Made by a program: the position numbers and the translations under genes
Shown here: piece by piece, positions 51,568 to 60,913 of the stretch
Layout: each line of letters starts with the position of its first letter
How positions within the stretch are numbered: position 1 is the stretch's first letter
The notes under the pieces: model-generated
The model's database searches: none
Told to the model about the DNA's origin: nothing
What the model saw: the letters and a program-made list of their open reading frames with translations, nothing else
Source: Chryseobacterium sp.
Lineage (GTDB): Bacteria; Bacteroidota; Bacteroidia; Flavobacteriales; Weeksellaceae
Assembly: GCF_019236175.1 (NCBI RefSeq)
Contig: NZ_JAFAJM010000019.1
Location: forward strand, 372,001-436,000
DNA: 64,000 bases
Direction: 5' to 3'

Positions 51568-52524
51568 ATGGAATATTTAAGTTTCGAACTTCCTATCAAA
51601 GAATTGATGGATCAATACCAGACCTGTTCTTTAGTAGGAGAAGAAAGTGGTGTTGATGTAAAATTAGCATGCAGCCAGATTGAGGATAAGATTTTAGAAA
51701 AGAAAAAAGAAATCTATGAAAATCTTACACCTTGGCAAAGAGTACAATTGTCCCGTCACCCGGACCGTCCCTATACATTGGACTATATCAACGGAATGGC
51801 TGATAAAGGCAGTTTCTTAGAACTTCATGGAGACAGAAATTTCGCTGATGATCCGGCAATGATTGGAGGATTGATTACCCTTGATGGTCAGAGAGTAATG
51901 ATCATAGGGACTCAAAAAGGAAGAACGACTAAAGAAAGACAGCACAGAAGATTTGGGATGCCCAATCCTGAAGGATACAGAAAAGCTTTAAGACTAATGA
52001 AGCTTGCTGAAAAATTCAATATTCCTGTGGTGACTTTGGTGGATACACCGGGGGCTTACCCAGGATTAGAGGCTGAAGAGAGAGGACAGGGAGAAGCTAT
52101 TGCAAGAAATATTTTTGAAATGGTTCAGCTTAAGACTCCGATCTTCACTTACATTATCGGTGAAGGAGCCAGTGGCGGAGCATTAGGAATTGGTGTTGGA
52201 AATAAAGTATATATGTTGGAAAACACATGGTATACTGTAATTGCACCGGAAAGTTGCTCTTCAATCTTATGGAGAAACTGGGACCACAAAGAAGATGCAG
52301 CCAATGCATTAAACCTTACTCCACAGGATGCATTAAGAGAAAAGTTTATCGACGGAATTATTGAGGAACCGCTTGGAGGTGCTCAGTATGACCCAGAGAC
52401 GACTTATTTAAATTTAAAAAATTCTATTTTACAAAATATCAAGGCTTTTTCCAAATTTACAGGACAGGAGCTTGAAACCCAGAGACAGGATAAATTCATT
52501 GCAATGGGCCAGTTTAAAGGATAA
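51568..52524 (+). CDS. accA: Acetyl-CoA carboxylase carboxyltransferase subunit alpha
   Basis: Transfers the carboxyl group from biotin to acetyl-CoA together with AccD. N-terminal LSFELPIKELMDQYQ, then the crotonase-like core with LVDTPGAYPGLEAEERGQGEAIARN and GEGASGGALGIGVGNKVYMLENTWYTVIAPE. 318 aa. Own promoter and terminator; separated from accB-accC. Confidence 0.96.
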   Translation: MEYLSFELPIKELMDQYQTCSLVGEESGVDVKLACSQIEDKILEKKKEIYENLTPWQRVQLSRHPDRPYTLDYINGMADKGSFLELHGDRNFADDPAMIGGLITLDGQRVMIIGTQKGRTTKERQHRRFGMPNPEGYRKALRLMKLAEKFNIPVVTLVDTPGAYPGLEAEERGQGEAIARNIFEMVQLKTPIFTYIIGEGASGGALGIGVGNKVYMLENTWYTVIAPESCSSILWRNWDHKEDAANALNLTPQDALREKFIDGIIEEPLGGAQYDPETTYLNLKNSILQNIKAFSKFTGQELETQRQDKFIAMGQFKG

Positions 52525-52532
52525 AAAAATAA

Positions 52533-52566
52533 AAAGGTTAAGAAATGATTTCTTAACCTTTTTTTT
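52533..52566 (+). terminator. Terminator of accA
   Basis: AAAGGTTAAGAAA pairs with TTTCTTAACCTTT around TGA, followed by a run of T residues. Confidence 0.9.
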
Positions 52567-52584
52567 AGCTTTTATTTTCTTCTT

Positions 52585-53343
52585 CTAATCAGCAACATTG
52601 AGTGCAATTTCAATATCCTGAGTAATTTTCTTTAACGAAGAATACTTGGCATCGCATACCATAGTAGTCAACACATATTCTCCTTTATCTATCAGAATAA
52701 AGTTTTGTCCGTTAGCCGGAACACTTAGATTGTAATATTTTTTCCCACTGATTTTCACTACCAGATTACACTTTGACCTATTCTTAATATTGATATAGGC
52801 TTCATTTTTATTGATGTCATTATTAAAAATATGGGTAAGCATTGCTGCCGTCTTTTTATTATCTTCACTTGGTTCTGATTTTGAAACCCCTGCCGTTTTT
52901 GCAGTACTTACTGAAGCATAATTTACACTCCTCTCTTCTTTTAGGGCATTGATGGCCGCAGCTGTATTATTTGCTACAGAAGGATTAGCAGCAGAAGCCT
53001 TATTGGCGGTAATCACTTTACCACTATTCAATTCATTATTTTTAACGATCTTCTCTATTTTCTCTTTACTGATAGGTTTAATGGTAGGTTTGGCCTCGGG
53101 AGAATTATCGGCCATAATAATTTCCATCAGTTTTCTTTTGAAATAATCGGTTTTGGCATGACCGGGATTTTGTTTCAGAAAGCCTGCCACTACTCTCGCT
53201 TCTTTTGAAGTTTCCGCTTCCTGTTCCGTATAAATGATGACCGTTTCTTTTTCTACAACAGCTTTAGATTTCGTTTTTTTCTTTTTTTGGGAAAAACCAA
53301 GAGAAAAAATACATACAAACAGAAGAAGGAAGAGTTTTTTCAT
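52585..53343 (-). CDS. Secreted protein of unknown function (possibly DUF6759)
   Basis: 252 aa with a signal peptide (KKLFLLLFVCIFSLGFSQ) and then a Lys-rich stretch. Residues 45-170 are rich in Ala, Lys, Asn and Glu and look helical or unstructured; the last 80 residues form a compact domain with YINIKNRSKCNLVVKISGKKYYNL and VPANGQNFILIDKGEYVLTTMVCDA, with two Cys that may bond. I recall this pattern as a Chryseobacterium-type uncharacterised family, perhaps DUF6759, but cannot verify that. Convergent to accA; divergent from tsf. Confidence 0.75.
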   Translation of the reverse strand: MKKLFLLLFVCIFSLGFSQKKKKTKSKAVVEKETVIIYTEQEAETSKEARVVAGFLKQNPGHAKTDYFKRKLMEIIMADNSPEAKPTIKPISKEKIEKIVKNNELNSGKVITANKASAANPSVANNTAAAINALKEERSVNYASVSTAKTAGVSKSEPSEDNKKTAAMLTHIFNNDINKNEAYINIKNRSKCNLVVKISGKKYYNLSVPANGQNFILIDKGEYVLTTMVCDAKYSSLKKITQDIEIALNVAD

Positions 53344-53418
53344 TAATTAAAACTTTAAAATAGTATTAAATATATTAATAACGTGAAAAGTCATTTTTTA
53401 GTTTATCATTAAAATCAT

Positions 53419-53426
53419 TATCTTTG
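53419..53426 (+). promoter_or_regulatory. Promoter -7 box for tsf
   Basis: TATCTTTG matches TAnnTTTG, 60 bp before the ATG. Confidence 0.65.
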
Positions 53427-53486
53427 CACTGCTCTAAAATTAAGCTAAAAATTAATACTAATCTTAAATAAAAAATAATAGATATT

Positions 53487-54311
53487 ATGTCTTATACACC
53501 AGTTGCTGCAGACGTAGCTAAATTAAGAAACCAAACAGGTGCAGGTATGATGGACTGCAAAAAAGCTCTAGTTGAAGCTGAAGGAGACTTCGAAAAAGCA
53601 GTAGATATCCTTAGAAAAAAAGGACAAAAAGTTGCTGCTAACAGAGCTGACAGAGAATCTACTGAAGGAGCTGTAATCGCAAGAGTAAATGAAGATAACA
53701 CTTTAGGTGCTATTATCTCTTTGAACTGCGAGACTGACTTCGTTGGTAAAAATGAAGCTTTCGTAGAACTAGCTTACGAATTAGCTGAAATGGCAATCTT
53801 TGCTGCTACTAAAGAAGAATTATTAGCTACAGATTTCCACGGAATGACTGTTGCTGAGAAATTAATCGAGCAGACAGGTGTTATCGGTGAAAAAATCGAA
53901 ATCGGTACATTCGAAAGAATCGAAGGACCATTCCTAGGTGCTTATATCCACGCTGGAAACAAAATTGCTGCCATCACTTCTCTTTCTGCTAAAGTAGACG
54001 GAGCTGACGAAGTTGCTAAAGCTGTTTCTATGCAAGCTGCTGCGATGAACCCTATCGCTCTTGACGAAACTAAAGTTTCTCAGGAAACTATCGACAAAGA
54101 ATTAGAGATTGAGAGACACAAACTTACTGAAGAAGGTAAGCCTGCAAACATTATCGATAATATCTTGAAAGGTAAAATGCAGAGATTCTACAAAGACAAC
54201 ACTTTGGTACACCAAGACTTTATTAAAGACTCAAGTATCTCAGTTGCTGATTATGTAAAATCTGTAAATGCAGATCTAAAAGTAACAGGATTTATAAGAG
54301 TAAGCTTATAA
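53487..54311 (+). CDS. tsf: Elongation factor Ts
   Basis: Nucleotide-exchange factor for EF-Tu. The N-terminal UBA-like domain with VAKLRNQTGAGMMDCKKAL and the core SLNCETDFVGKNEAF are diagnostic. 274 aa. Usually rpsB precedes tsf; here the upstream neighbour is an unrelated minus-strand gene, so tsf is a single-gene unit with its own promoter and terminator. Confidence 0.97.
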   Translation: MSYTPVAADVAKLRNQTGAGMMDCKKALVEAEGDFEKAVDILRKKGQKVAANRADRESTEGAVIARVNEDNTLGAIISLNCETDFVGKNEAFVELAYELAEMAIFAATKEELLATDFHGMTVAEKLIEQTGVIGEKIEIGTFERIEGPFLGAYIHAGNKIAAITSLSAKVDGADEVAKAVSMQAAAMNPIALDETKVSQETIDKELEIERHKLTEEGKPANIIDNILKGKMQRFYKDNTLVHQDFIKDSSISVADYVKSVNADLKVTGFIRVSL

Positions 54312-54335
54312 TTAAGTTATCTTTTCAAAATAACA

Positions 54336-54364
54336 ATCCCGATGAAATTCATCGGGATTTTTTT
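54336..54364 (+). terminator. Terminator of tsf
   Basis: AATCCCGATGAA pairs with TTCATCGGGATT around a 1-base loop, followed by six T residues. Confidence 0.9.
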
Positions 54365-54480
54365 ATGGAATTTACGTCTCAATATGAACGTTGTGTAACG
54401 TGAATTTTAAATATTCAACAATTACATAATAATCTGAATTTCAAAGAATTTTTTTATGCAAAAAATCAATTTTTAATACT

Positions 54481-54488
54481 TAAATTTG
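54481..54488 (+). promoter_or_regulatory. Promoter -7 box for the first surface-protein gene
   Basis: TAAATTTG matches TAnnTTTG, 18 bp before the ATG. Confidence 0.6.
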
Positions 54489-54506
54489 CGGCCCTTATAA
54501 TAACGC

Positions 54507-57500
54507 ATGAAAAAATTTCTACTAGCTATTTGTACTTTTCTTTGTTTATTCGTTAATGCACAATTAGATACTGAGCACTGGTTTGCTCCTATGTCTGCAA
54601 GTGATCTTCAGGGAACCCCTGAAGGCTATCTGTATCTGTCAACCAACGAAACCACTCCTTTCTCCGTACAGGTTTATAATAACAATGCTGTATTTTCCAA
54701 TGTACAGGTAAGTAAAGGAAACCCTGTAAGGGTAACGGTTCCGAACAATTATATGATCGCCTCTTCATTATCAAGCCTGTTCAGAGCTACTTCTATGGGA
54801 CTCTATGTAAAAGGCAGTAAAAAATTCTTTGCCAGTTACAGATTTGCAGTTCCGAATCAGGCAGAAATTATTACTTCAAAAGGATTAGCCGGAATCGGGA
54901 AAAACTTTTTTGTAGGCGTAGCACCAGTAACATCTGCCAAACCTTATGTAAATGCTACCATAGGAATCACCGCTACTGAAGATAATACTACAGTAACTTT
55001 GTCCGGATATAATCCTAATGTTGTTTTTTCAGACGGTATTTCGGCTACTACAAGAACGTTTACTCTGAATAAGGGTAAATCATATATTATTGAAGCGGTA
55101 AGTTCTACAGCTTCAGCCAATCTAACAGGATTAATAGGAGCCAAACTTACAGCCACAAAACCTATATCCGTAACCAATGGAAATTTTAACAGTATTTATA
55201 CAACCCAGAATAGTACCAATGTAGACATTGTAATGGATCAGTCTGTTCCTGTGGAAAGACTGGGAAAAGATTTTGTGATGGTAAAAGGAAACGGCCCTGC
55301 CAATTCAGGAATGGAAGCTGCTTTAGTAGTGGCTACAGCTAACAATACCAAACTTACCGTCAACGGAAACGTGCTCAACAGCGTTACTCTTAATACGGGA
55401 CAATATTATATTGTACAGGGAACCAACTATATCAACCAGGGGAATGGTAATTATAACATGAGTATTTCGGCTAATAATAATGTTTATATCTATCAGCTTC
55501 TGGCAGGAACTTCCGGAAGTACGGTTTATGCGACAGGTGGTATGAATTTTATCCCGCCACTAAGCTGCTTTTTACCCAAAGAAATCAATGAAATCGGTTT
55601 TATCGATAAAATCGGAAATACATCTTACGGAACCAAACTTAATATTATTACCCAGACCGGTGCTTCGGTAACCTATAACGGAAACCCTATCATCGCCGCT
55701 AACGGACCTTATCCTGTAACCGGAAATCCTAACTGGGTAACTTATTCTATTCCCAGTGTAACAGGTAATGCAACTATAGCCTCCAACAAACCCGTAACCG
55801 CAGGAATAGCCGCAGGAAACGGTGCTGTAGGATACGGAGGATATTTCGCAGGATTCTCTTCTGTTCCGGCGATTACAAAAACAGGTGACTGCTATGCAGG
55901 AGTCCGCCTTGAAGTAGACAACAGCTATGATGCTTATCAGTGGTATTTTAACGGAGTTCAGATTCCCGGTGCTACTTCTTATTTCATTAATCCGGAATTA
56001 TACGGAGCGGGAATTTTCACATGCTATATCACCAAAAACAACTGTGAATCAAGAATGACCTCAGAATATGATTATACAGTATGCCCACCTATTACAACAA
56101 CTACATACCCTATAGGATCATGTAATACAAAGACAATTGCTCCCGCATTTACCAGTTCAGCCCAAACCATAGATCCTGCCTACACCAGTATTATTGCACC
56201 ACCTGCCTATGGTACAGCAACCGTAAATCCTGCAACAGGGCAAATTACTTATACTCCCAACACAGGTCTTACGACTGATACTACGGATACTTTTATTTAT
56301 TATATTCAGGGAACCGGAAGCCCGGCTTCTTTTGAATACTTTAAAATTGTAATGGATATTAAAGTTCTTCAGACCAATAATACTTCTTTATCTTCCTGTG
56401 CGGCTAATAACGGGAACGGAACCTTTAATCTGACAACAGCCTCCCTTACTACCGAGCCAGGAATCAGCATTACTTATTTTACCAATGCTAACTTAACAGG
56501 CCAGATCACTAATCCTGCAGCATATTCTGCTCCGCCGGGAATAGTATATGCCAATGTAACATCATCATACGGATGTTCTAAAACAGCAATGATTACTTTA
56601 ACGACTACGCCTTCACCTAATATCAACACTAATAACTTTAATGCTAATATCTGTGATGATAATTTTGATGGAATTGTCAGCGTTAACTTTACTAATGTAA
56701 CTTCGCAAATCGTTACCAACCCAGCCAACTTCAATGTTAGATATTATCTTAACCAGGCAGATGCTAACGCAGGAAACGGAAATACATTACCTGCCAACTG
56801 GACTTATACGGCAAGCACAACCGTATATGTAAGAGTAGCTGCCATTACGGGAGACTGCCCTCCGGCTATGGGACAGATTAACTTTACGATCGGAAATAAA
56901 ATTCCACTGATTACAAATGATGTAAAAGCTGAAATCTGTGACAATGACCTTAACGGATCTGAAGCCGTTAATCTCAATGACTATAAAACATTATTTACCA
57001 CAGATCCTGGAGTCATTTTATCATTCCACATTTCACTGGCTGATGCTCAGGCAGGAATAAACCCTATTGCAGCAAACCAGATTCTTACCTCTGTAAAAGT
57101 CATTTATATCAGGTTTCAAAGTAACACATCATGTCCTAATACAGGAGTTTTAACACTTTCTCTAAAATCGCCCAAAAGATCCGGGAGCCTTCGTGATCAG
57201 GTAATTTGTTCAAGTGAAAAAGTTATTTTAGATGCAGGACCCGGGTTTTCTTCCTATTTATGGAGTAACGGAGCAACAACACAAACCACGAGCGTAGGTG
57301 CAGGGACCTATTTTGTAGATCTTGGATTCAATGGATGCGTATACCGTCAGACTGTTACTGTTTCAACTGCAGAAGCTCCAACCATTACAAGAATTGATGT
57401 TGTTAATGCTACGGCAACGGTTTATGTAACAGGAGGAACGGCCCCATACAGGTATTCACTCAATGGTATTGATTATCAGACCTCTAATGTGTTTACCGGG

Positions 57501-57854
57501 TTATCAAGAGGAATTCATACCATGTATGTGTTAGGATCAGACGGATGTAGTCCTGTGATTAAAGAATTTCTGGTTCTTAATCTGGTGAATGCCATTACCC
57601 CTAATGGTGACGGTATCAACGATGTTCTTAATTATACGGATTTAAGAATAAAACAAAATGTGAGTATTGAAGTAGCAGACCGATACGGAGCCCAGATTTA
57701 TAAATCATCTGATAAAAATTATATATGGGATGGAAAGGCCAACGGCAGAAACCTTCCAACCGGAACTTATTGGTATGTTCTTAAATGGATAGAGCCTGAT
57801 ACAAAATTACCAGTTTCGCATTCCGGCTGGATTTTAATTAAGAATCGAGAGTAA
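54507..57854 (+). CDS. Large secreted protein with type B gliding-motility C-terminal domain (array member 1)
   Basis: 1115 aa. Signal peptide (KKFLLAICTFLCLFVNAQ), then LDTEHWFAPM, which all array members share. Residues about 20-460 form a beta-rich domain reminiscent of the IgGFc-binding N-terminal domain (KPISVTNGNF, MDQSVPVERLGKDFVMVKGNG, YIYQLLAG, YGGYFAGFSSVPA). Then an Ig-like unit (YQWYFNGVQIPGATSY), a VNPATGQITYTPN unit, three units of the ICDD/ICDN type, a SSYLWSNGATTQTTSVGAGTYF unit, a SprB-like unit (GGTAPYRYSLNG) and, in the last 95 residues, NAITPNGDGINDVLN...GTYWYVLKW...SGWILIKNRE, the type B sorting domain for the type IX secretion system. Surface adhesion or binding is inferred. 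Confidence 0.85.
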   Translation: MKKFLLAICTFLCLFVNAQLDTEHWFAPMSASDLQGTPEGYLYLSTNETTPFSVQVYNNNAVFSNVQVSKGNPVRVTVPNNYMIASSLSSLFRATSMGLYVKGSKKFFASYRFAVPNQAEIITSKGLAGIGKNFFVGVAPVTSAKPYVNATIGITATEDNTTVTLSGYNPNVVFSDGISATTRTFTLNKGKSYIIEAVSSTASANLTGLIGAKLTATKPISVTNGNFNSIYTTQNSTNVDIVMDQSVPVERLGKDFVMVKGNGPANSGMEAALVVATANNTKLTVNGNVLNSVTLNTGQYYIVQGTNYINQGNGNYNMSISANNNVYIYQLLAGTSGSTVYATGGMNFIPPLSCFLPKEINEIGFIDKIGNTSYGTKLNIITQTGASVTYNGNPIIAANGPYPVTGNPNWVTYSIPSVTGNATIASNKPVTAGIAAGNGAVGYGGYFAGFSSVPAITKTGDCYAGVRLEVDNSYDAYQWYFNGVQIPGATSYFINPELYGAGIFTCYITKNNCESRMTSEYDYTVCPPITTTTYPIGSCNTKTIAPAFTSSAQTIDPAYTSIIAPPAYGTATVNPATGQITYTPNTGLTTDTTDTFIYYIQGTGSPASFEYFKIVMDIKVLQTNNTSLSSCAANNGNGTFNLTTASLTTEPGISITYFTNANLTGQITNPAAYSAPPGIVYANVTSSYGCSKTAMITLTTTPSPNINTNNFNANICDDNFDGIVSVNFTNVTSQIVTNPANFNVRYYLNQADANAGNGNTLPANWTYTASTTVYVRVAAITGDCPPAMGQINFTIGNKIPLITNDVKAEICDNDLNGSEAVNLNDYKTLFTTDPGVILSFHISLADAQAGINPIAANQILTSVKVIYIRFQSNTSCPNTGVLTLSLKSPKRSGSLRDQVICSSEKVILDAGPGFSSYLWSNGATTQTTSVGAGTYFVDLGFNGCVYRQTVTVSTAEAPTITRIDVVNATATVYVTGGTAPYRYSLNGIDYQTSNVFTGLSRGIHTMYVLGSDGCSPVIKEFLVLNLVNAITPNGDGINDVLNYTDLRIKQNVSIEVADRYGAQIYKSSDKNYIWDGKANGRNLPTGTYWYVLKWIEPDTKLPVSHSGWILIKNRE

Positions 57855-57886
57855 TTGTTAATAATTACTTAATTTTCATTAACAAT
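57854..57886 (+). terminator. AT-rich inverted repeat after array member 1
   Basis: ATTGTTAAT and ATTAACAAT are complementary across 15 bp. Weak for a terminator; the other array members have far stronger hairpins. Confidence 0.4.
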
Positions 57887-57902
57887 ATTTCATTTTTTAT
57901 TT

Positions 57903-57910
57903 TAATTTTG
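57903..57910 (+). promoter_or_regulatory. Promoter -7 box for array member 2
   Basis: TAATTTTG matches TAnnTTTG, 22 bp before the ATG. Confidence 0.6.
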
Positions 57911-57932
57911 TAGAAATCCTAATTCCATACAC

Positions 57933-60776
57933 ATGAAAAGATTTTTACTCAGCTTTGTATTAATTTTTTTGACTATTAATACACTCTTTGCCCAAAGAGA
58001 CACTGAGCATTGGTTTGCTCCAATGGCAGCAAACGCATCAGCCCTTTCCTCCCCGCAGCAGGCATTATACTTTTCTACGGATTCAACAGTTCCTTTTCCT
58101 GTAGAAATATATAGTAATAATGCGCTATTGGGCACGGTAACAATAAGCAAGGGTAATCCTCAGGTCTACTCTATCAACACTGAGTATATGATTACCTCCA
58201 ACCTTAATGAAAAGTTTGTGTCAGTAGGCAAAGGTCTTTATACCAAAGGTTCTAAACCCTATTTCGTAAACTTTAGATTCAGTGTTTCCAGCCATGGAGA
58301 AATATTAACCTCCAAAGGGAAAGCCGGTATTGGAAAGAAGTTCTATGCAGCAGCAACTCCAATGACCGGACAAACGATCAGTTTCCTCAACTTCACCACC
58401 GGAATTTTAGCCACAGAAGATAATACGACTGTAACCGTTTCAGGATATGCTGCTGGTGTTCAGTTTTCAAATAGTACCAGCGGAACGACCAATCCAACAA
58501 TGACTTTTACCCTAAACAAAGGAAAAGCATATATTATTGAAGGGCTTCAAAATACAGGAGCAAATGCCAGTGGATTTATTGGGGCAAAAATAGTTTCCGA
58601 TAAACCGATTTCTGTTACCAATGGAAACTTTAATGGCCAGTTTGCATTACCCAACCTTAAAGGAAGCGGCTCTGATATTGTAATGGATCAATCTGTACCT
58701 ACCGACAGACTAGGAAATGAATTTGTTCTGGTAAAAGGAAACGGTGGTATAACCGATGGAGATGAAGACGCCTTGATTATTGCCACAGAAGACAATACCG
58801 AGGTATTTGTAAACGGATCCACAACGCCTATCGCCACACTGAATGAAGGGCAATGGGTTCGTGCATGTGAAGGCCCCAATGCAACCTTTGTAAATAAATA
58901 TATCGACCAGGGGAACGGCCATTATAATATGCACATAAAAGCGACAAAAAATGTCTATGTTTACCAGCTTTTAGCAGGTATTGACAATTATACAGCTACA
59001 GAAGGCTACAATTATGTTCCGCCATTGAACTGCTTCCTTCCAAGAAAGATTGATGAAATCTCTATGGTTAATATTCTACCTCCGACGATTAATACAGTAA
59101 AATTAAATATCCTTACAGAAACAGGAGCTGTTGTTACGGTAAATAATAATCCCCTTCCTACTACACAGGGACCTTATCCTGTTACAGGAACTAACGCCTG
59201 GGTGTCTTATTCTGTTCCTAATATAACAGGGAATGTTACTGTCGGATCTACCAAAGCAGTTACTGCCGGTATTGCAGGAGGAAGTGGCGCCGTAGGGTAT
59301 GGTGGATATTTCGCAGGTTTCTCTTCAATTCCTGTTATTGCAAGACAAACCGGAGAATGTGTTCCGGGTATTATTCTTGAATTGGATGACGGCTATGAAA
59401 CTTATCAATGGTTCCGAAACGGAGTTGCTATAGGCGGAGCAACAGCTAATACTTATACTCCGACACAATCCGGAAACTATACTGTGAAAGTGACAATGGG
59501 AACATGCCCGCCGGTTACTACCCCTATCTATAAAGTACAAACCTGTTTAAAACAGACGACACAAACATTGAACGCCTGTTCCACGAAGGTGATTACTCCT
59601 GCTTTTACGTCTTCTACACAAACGCCTGCTCCCGGAACAGTAGTAATCCTGACTCCCCCTGCTCAGGGTACAGCCGTGATCAATCCTGCTACAGGCCAGA
59701 TTACTTATACCCCTAATGCAGGTTACCTTGGACCAGACACTATCGTGTATAAATTCTGTGGTGCCGCTACTGAATTTATAGATTGTGAGCAAATCACTTT
59801 AAAACTTACCGTAGTTCCTTTCATTGTACAGGATGCTACGATTACAGCATGTTGGTACGATGTAGACCCTTATGCCTATTTTGATCTTACTAAAGCTAAA
59901 GTAACCGATTATACTTCTGTTGTTAAAAAATATTATCGTACACTTGCTGACCTTAATGCAGGAATTAATGAGATCACAACACCGGATAAATTCCCGTCAA
60001 CAGGAGGAATTGTATATGTAAAAATAACAACAACGGAAGGTTGTACCGCCAATGCAAAAATCACTTTAACTCCACTACCTATTAAGAAATCTCCTATCCT
60101 TATAGATCAGTATATTTGTATGGATGCCAAAACAAATCTTGATGCAGGACCGGGATATGATTCATATGTATGGAATACCGGAGCCACTACTTCCGGAATC
60201 AGAAACATTGGTGTTGGAGAATATTCTGTCATTCTTGGTAAAAACGGATGTTTCCTGACACAAATTGTACACGTCAGAAAGGTGGAAGATCCGGTTATCC
60301 AACAGATTGAACTTAACAATAACACAGCAACAGTAATAGTAAATGGAGGAAAAACACCTTATAAATATGCTGTAGACGGAACTGTTAACTGGCAGGACTC
60401 CAATGTATTCACCGGGTTAACAAGAGGGCAGCATACCTTCTATGTAAAAGATGCTTACGACTGTACTCCTGTAGCTGTTGAAATTACAGTTCCTAATTTA
60501 TTAAATGCTATTACGCCTAATGGTGATAATGTAAATGATTATATAGATTACAGTGAGCTGGGTTATAAAGAGAACCTTACGTTCTCAGTATACGACAGAT
60601 ACGGAAATTCAATCTTCACAGGAAATAAGTTTAACAACTACAAATGGGACGGAAAGCATTTTGATAAAAAAGTTCCAACCGGAACCTACTGGTACCATAT
60701 TACCTGGAATGAGTCTAATAAACAAAAAACTCCCATAAAATACACAGGATGGATCCTTGTAAAAAATAGAGAATAA
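57933..60776 (+). CDS. Large secreted protein with type B gliding-motility C-terminal domain (array member 2)
   Basis: 947 aa. Signal peptide ending LFAQ, followed at once by RDTEHWFAPM. Same order as member 1: IgGFc-binding-like N-terminal domain (KPISVTNGNFNG, MDQSVPTDRLGNEFVLVKGNGG, VYVYQLLAG, GYGGYFAGFSSIPV), an Ig-like unit (YQWFRNGVAIGGATAN), VINPATGQITYTPN, one extra beta unit, a VWNTGATTSGIRNIGVGEY unit, a SprB-like unit (GGKTPYKYAVDG) and the sorting domain (NAITPNGDNVNDYIDYSELG to GWILVKNRE). It lacks two of the ICDD-type units of member 1. Its closest relative is member 3. Confidence 0.85.
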   Translation: MKRFLLSFVLIFLTINTLFAQRDTEHWFAPMAANASALSSPQQALYFSTDSTVPFPVEIYSNNALLGTVTISKGNPQVYSINTEYMITSNLNEKFVSVGKGLYTKGSKPYFVNFRFSVSSHGEILTSKGKAGIGKKFYAAATPMTGQTISFLNFTTGILATEDNTTVTVSGYAAGVQFSNSTSGTTNPTMTFTLNKGKAYIIEGLQNTGANASGFIGAKIVSDKPISVTNGNFNGQFALPNLKGSGSDIVMDQSVPTDRLGNEFVLVKGNGGITDGDEDALIIATEDNTEVFVNGSTTPIATLNEGQWVRACEGPNATFVNKYIDQGNGHYNMHIKATKNVYVYQLLAGIDNYTATEGYNYVPPLNCFLPRKIDEISMVNILPPTINTVKLNILTETGAVVTVNNNPLPTTQGPYPVTGTNAWVSYSVPNITGNVTVGSTKAVTAGIAGGSGAVGYGGYFAGFSSIPVIARQTGECVPGIILELDDGYETYQWFRNGVAIGGATANTYTPTQSGNYTVKVTMGTCPPVTTPIYKVQTCLKQTTQTLNACSTKVITPAFTSSTQTPAPGTVVILTPPAQGTAVINPATGQITYTPNAGYLGPDTIVYKFCGAATEFIDCEQITLKLTVVPFIVQDATITACWYDVDPYAYFDLTKAKVTDYTSVVKKYYRTLADLNAGINEITTPDKFPSTGGIVYVKITTTEGCTANAKITLTPLPIKKSPILIDQYICMDAKTNLDAGPGYDSYVWNTGATTSGIRNIGVGEYSVILGKNGCFLTQIVHVRKVEDPVIQQIELNNNTATVIVNGGKTPYKYAVDGTVNWQDSNVFTGLTRGQHTFYVKDAYDCTPVAVEITVPNLLNAITPNGDNVNDYIDYSELGYKENLTFSVYDRYGNSIFTGNKFNNYKWDGKHFDKKVPTGTYWYHITWNESNKQKTPIKYTGWILVKNRE

Positions 60777-60798
60777 TTCATTTCAAATATATTTTTGT

Positions 60799-60824
60799 AA
60801 ACCACGATTAAGTAATCGTGGTTT
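60799..60824 (+). terminator. Terminator of array member 2
   Basis: AAACCACGATTA pairs with TAATCGTGGTTT around 2 bases. Confidence 0.8.
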
Positions 60825-60884
60825 ATTTTATTAATATATCAATCATTCTGTGAAAATATTTTCAAAACTAATCAATTATTCTGC

Positions 60885-60892
60885 TATTTTTG
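60885..60892 (+). promoter_or_regulatory. Promoter -7 box for array member 3
   Basis: TATTTTTG matches TAnnTTTG, 21 bp before the ATG. Confidence 0.6.
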
Positions 60893-60913
60893 TAAAAATC
60901 TAATCCAACGTCT

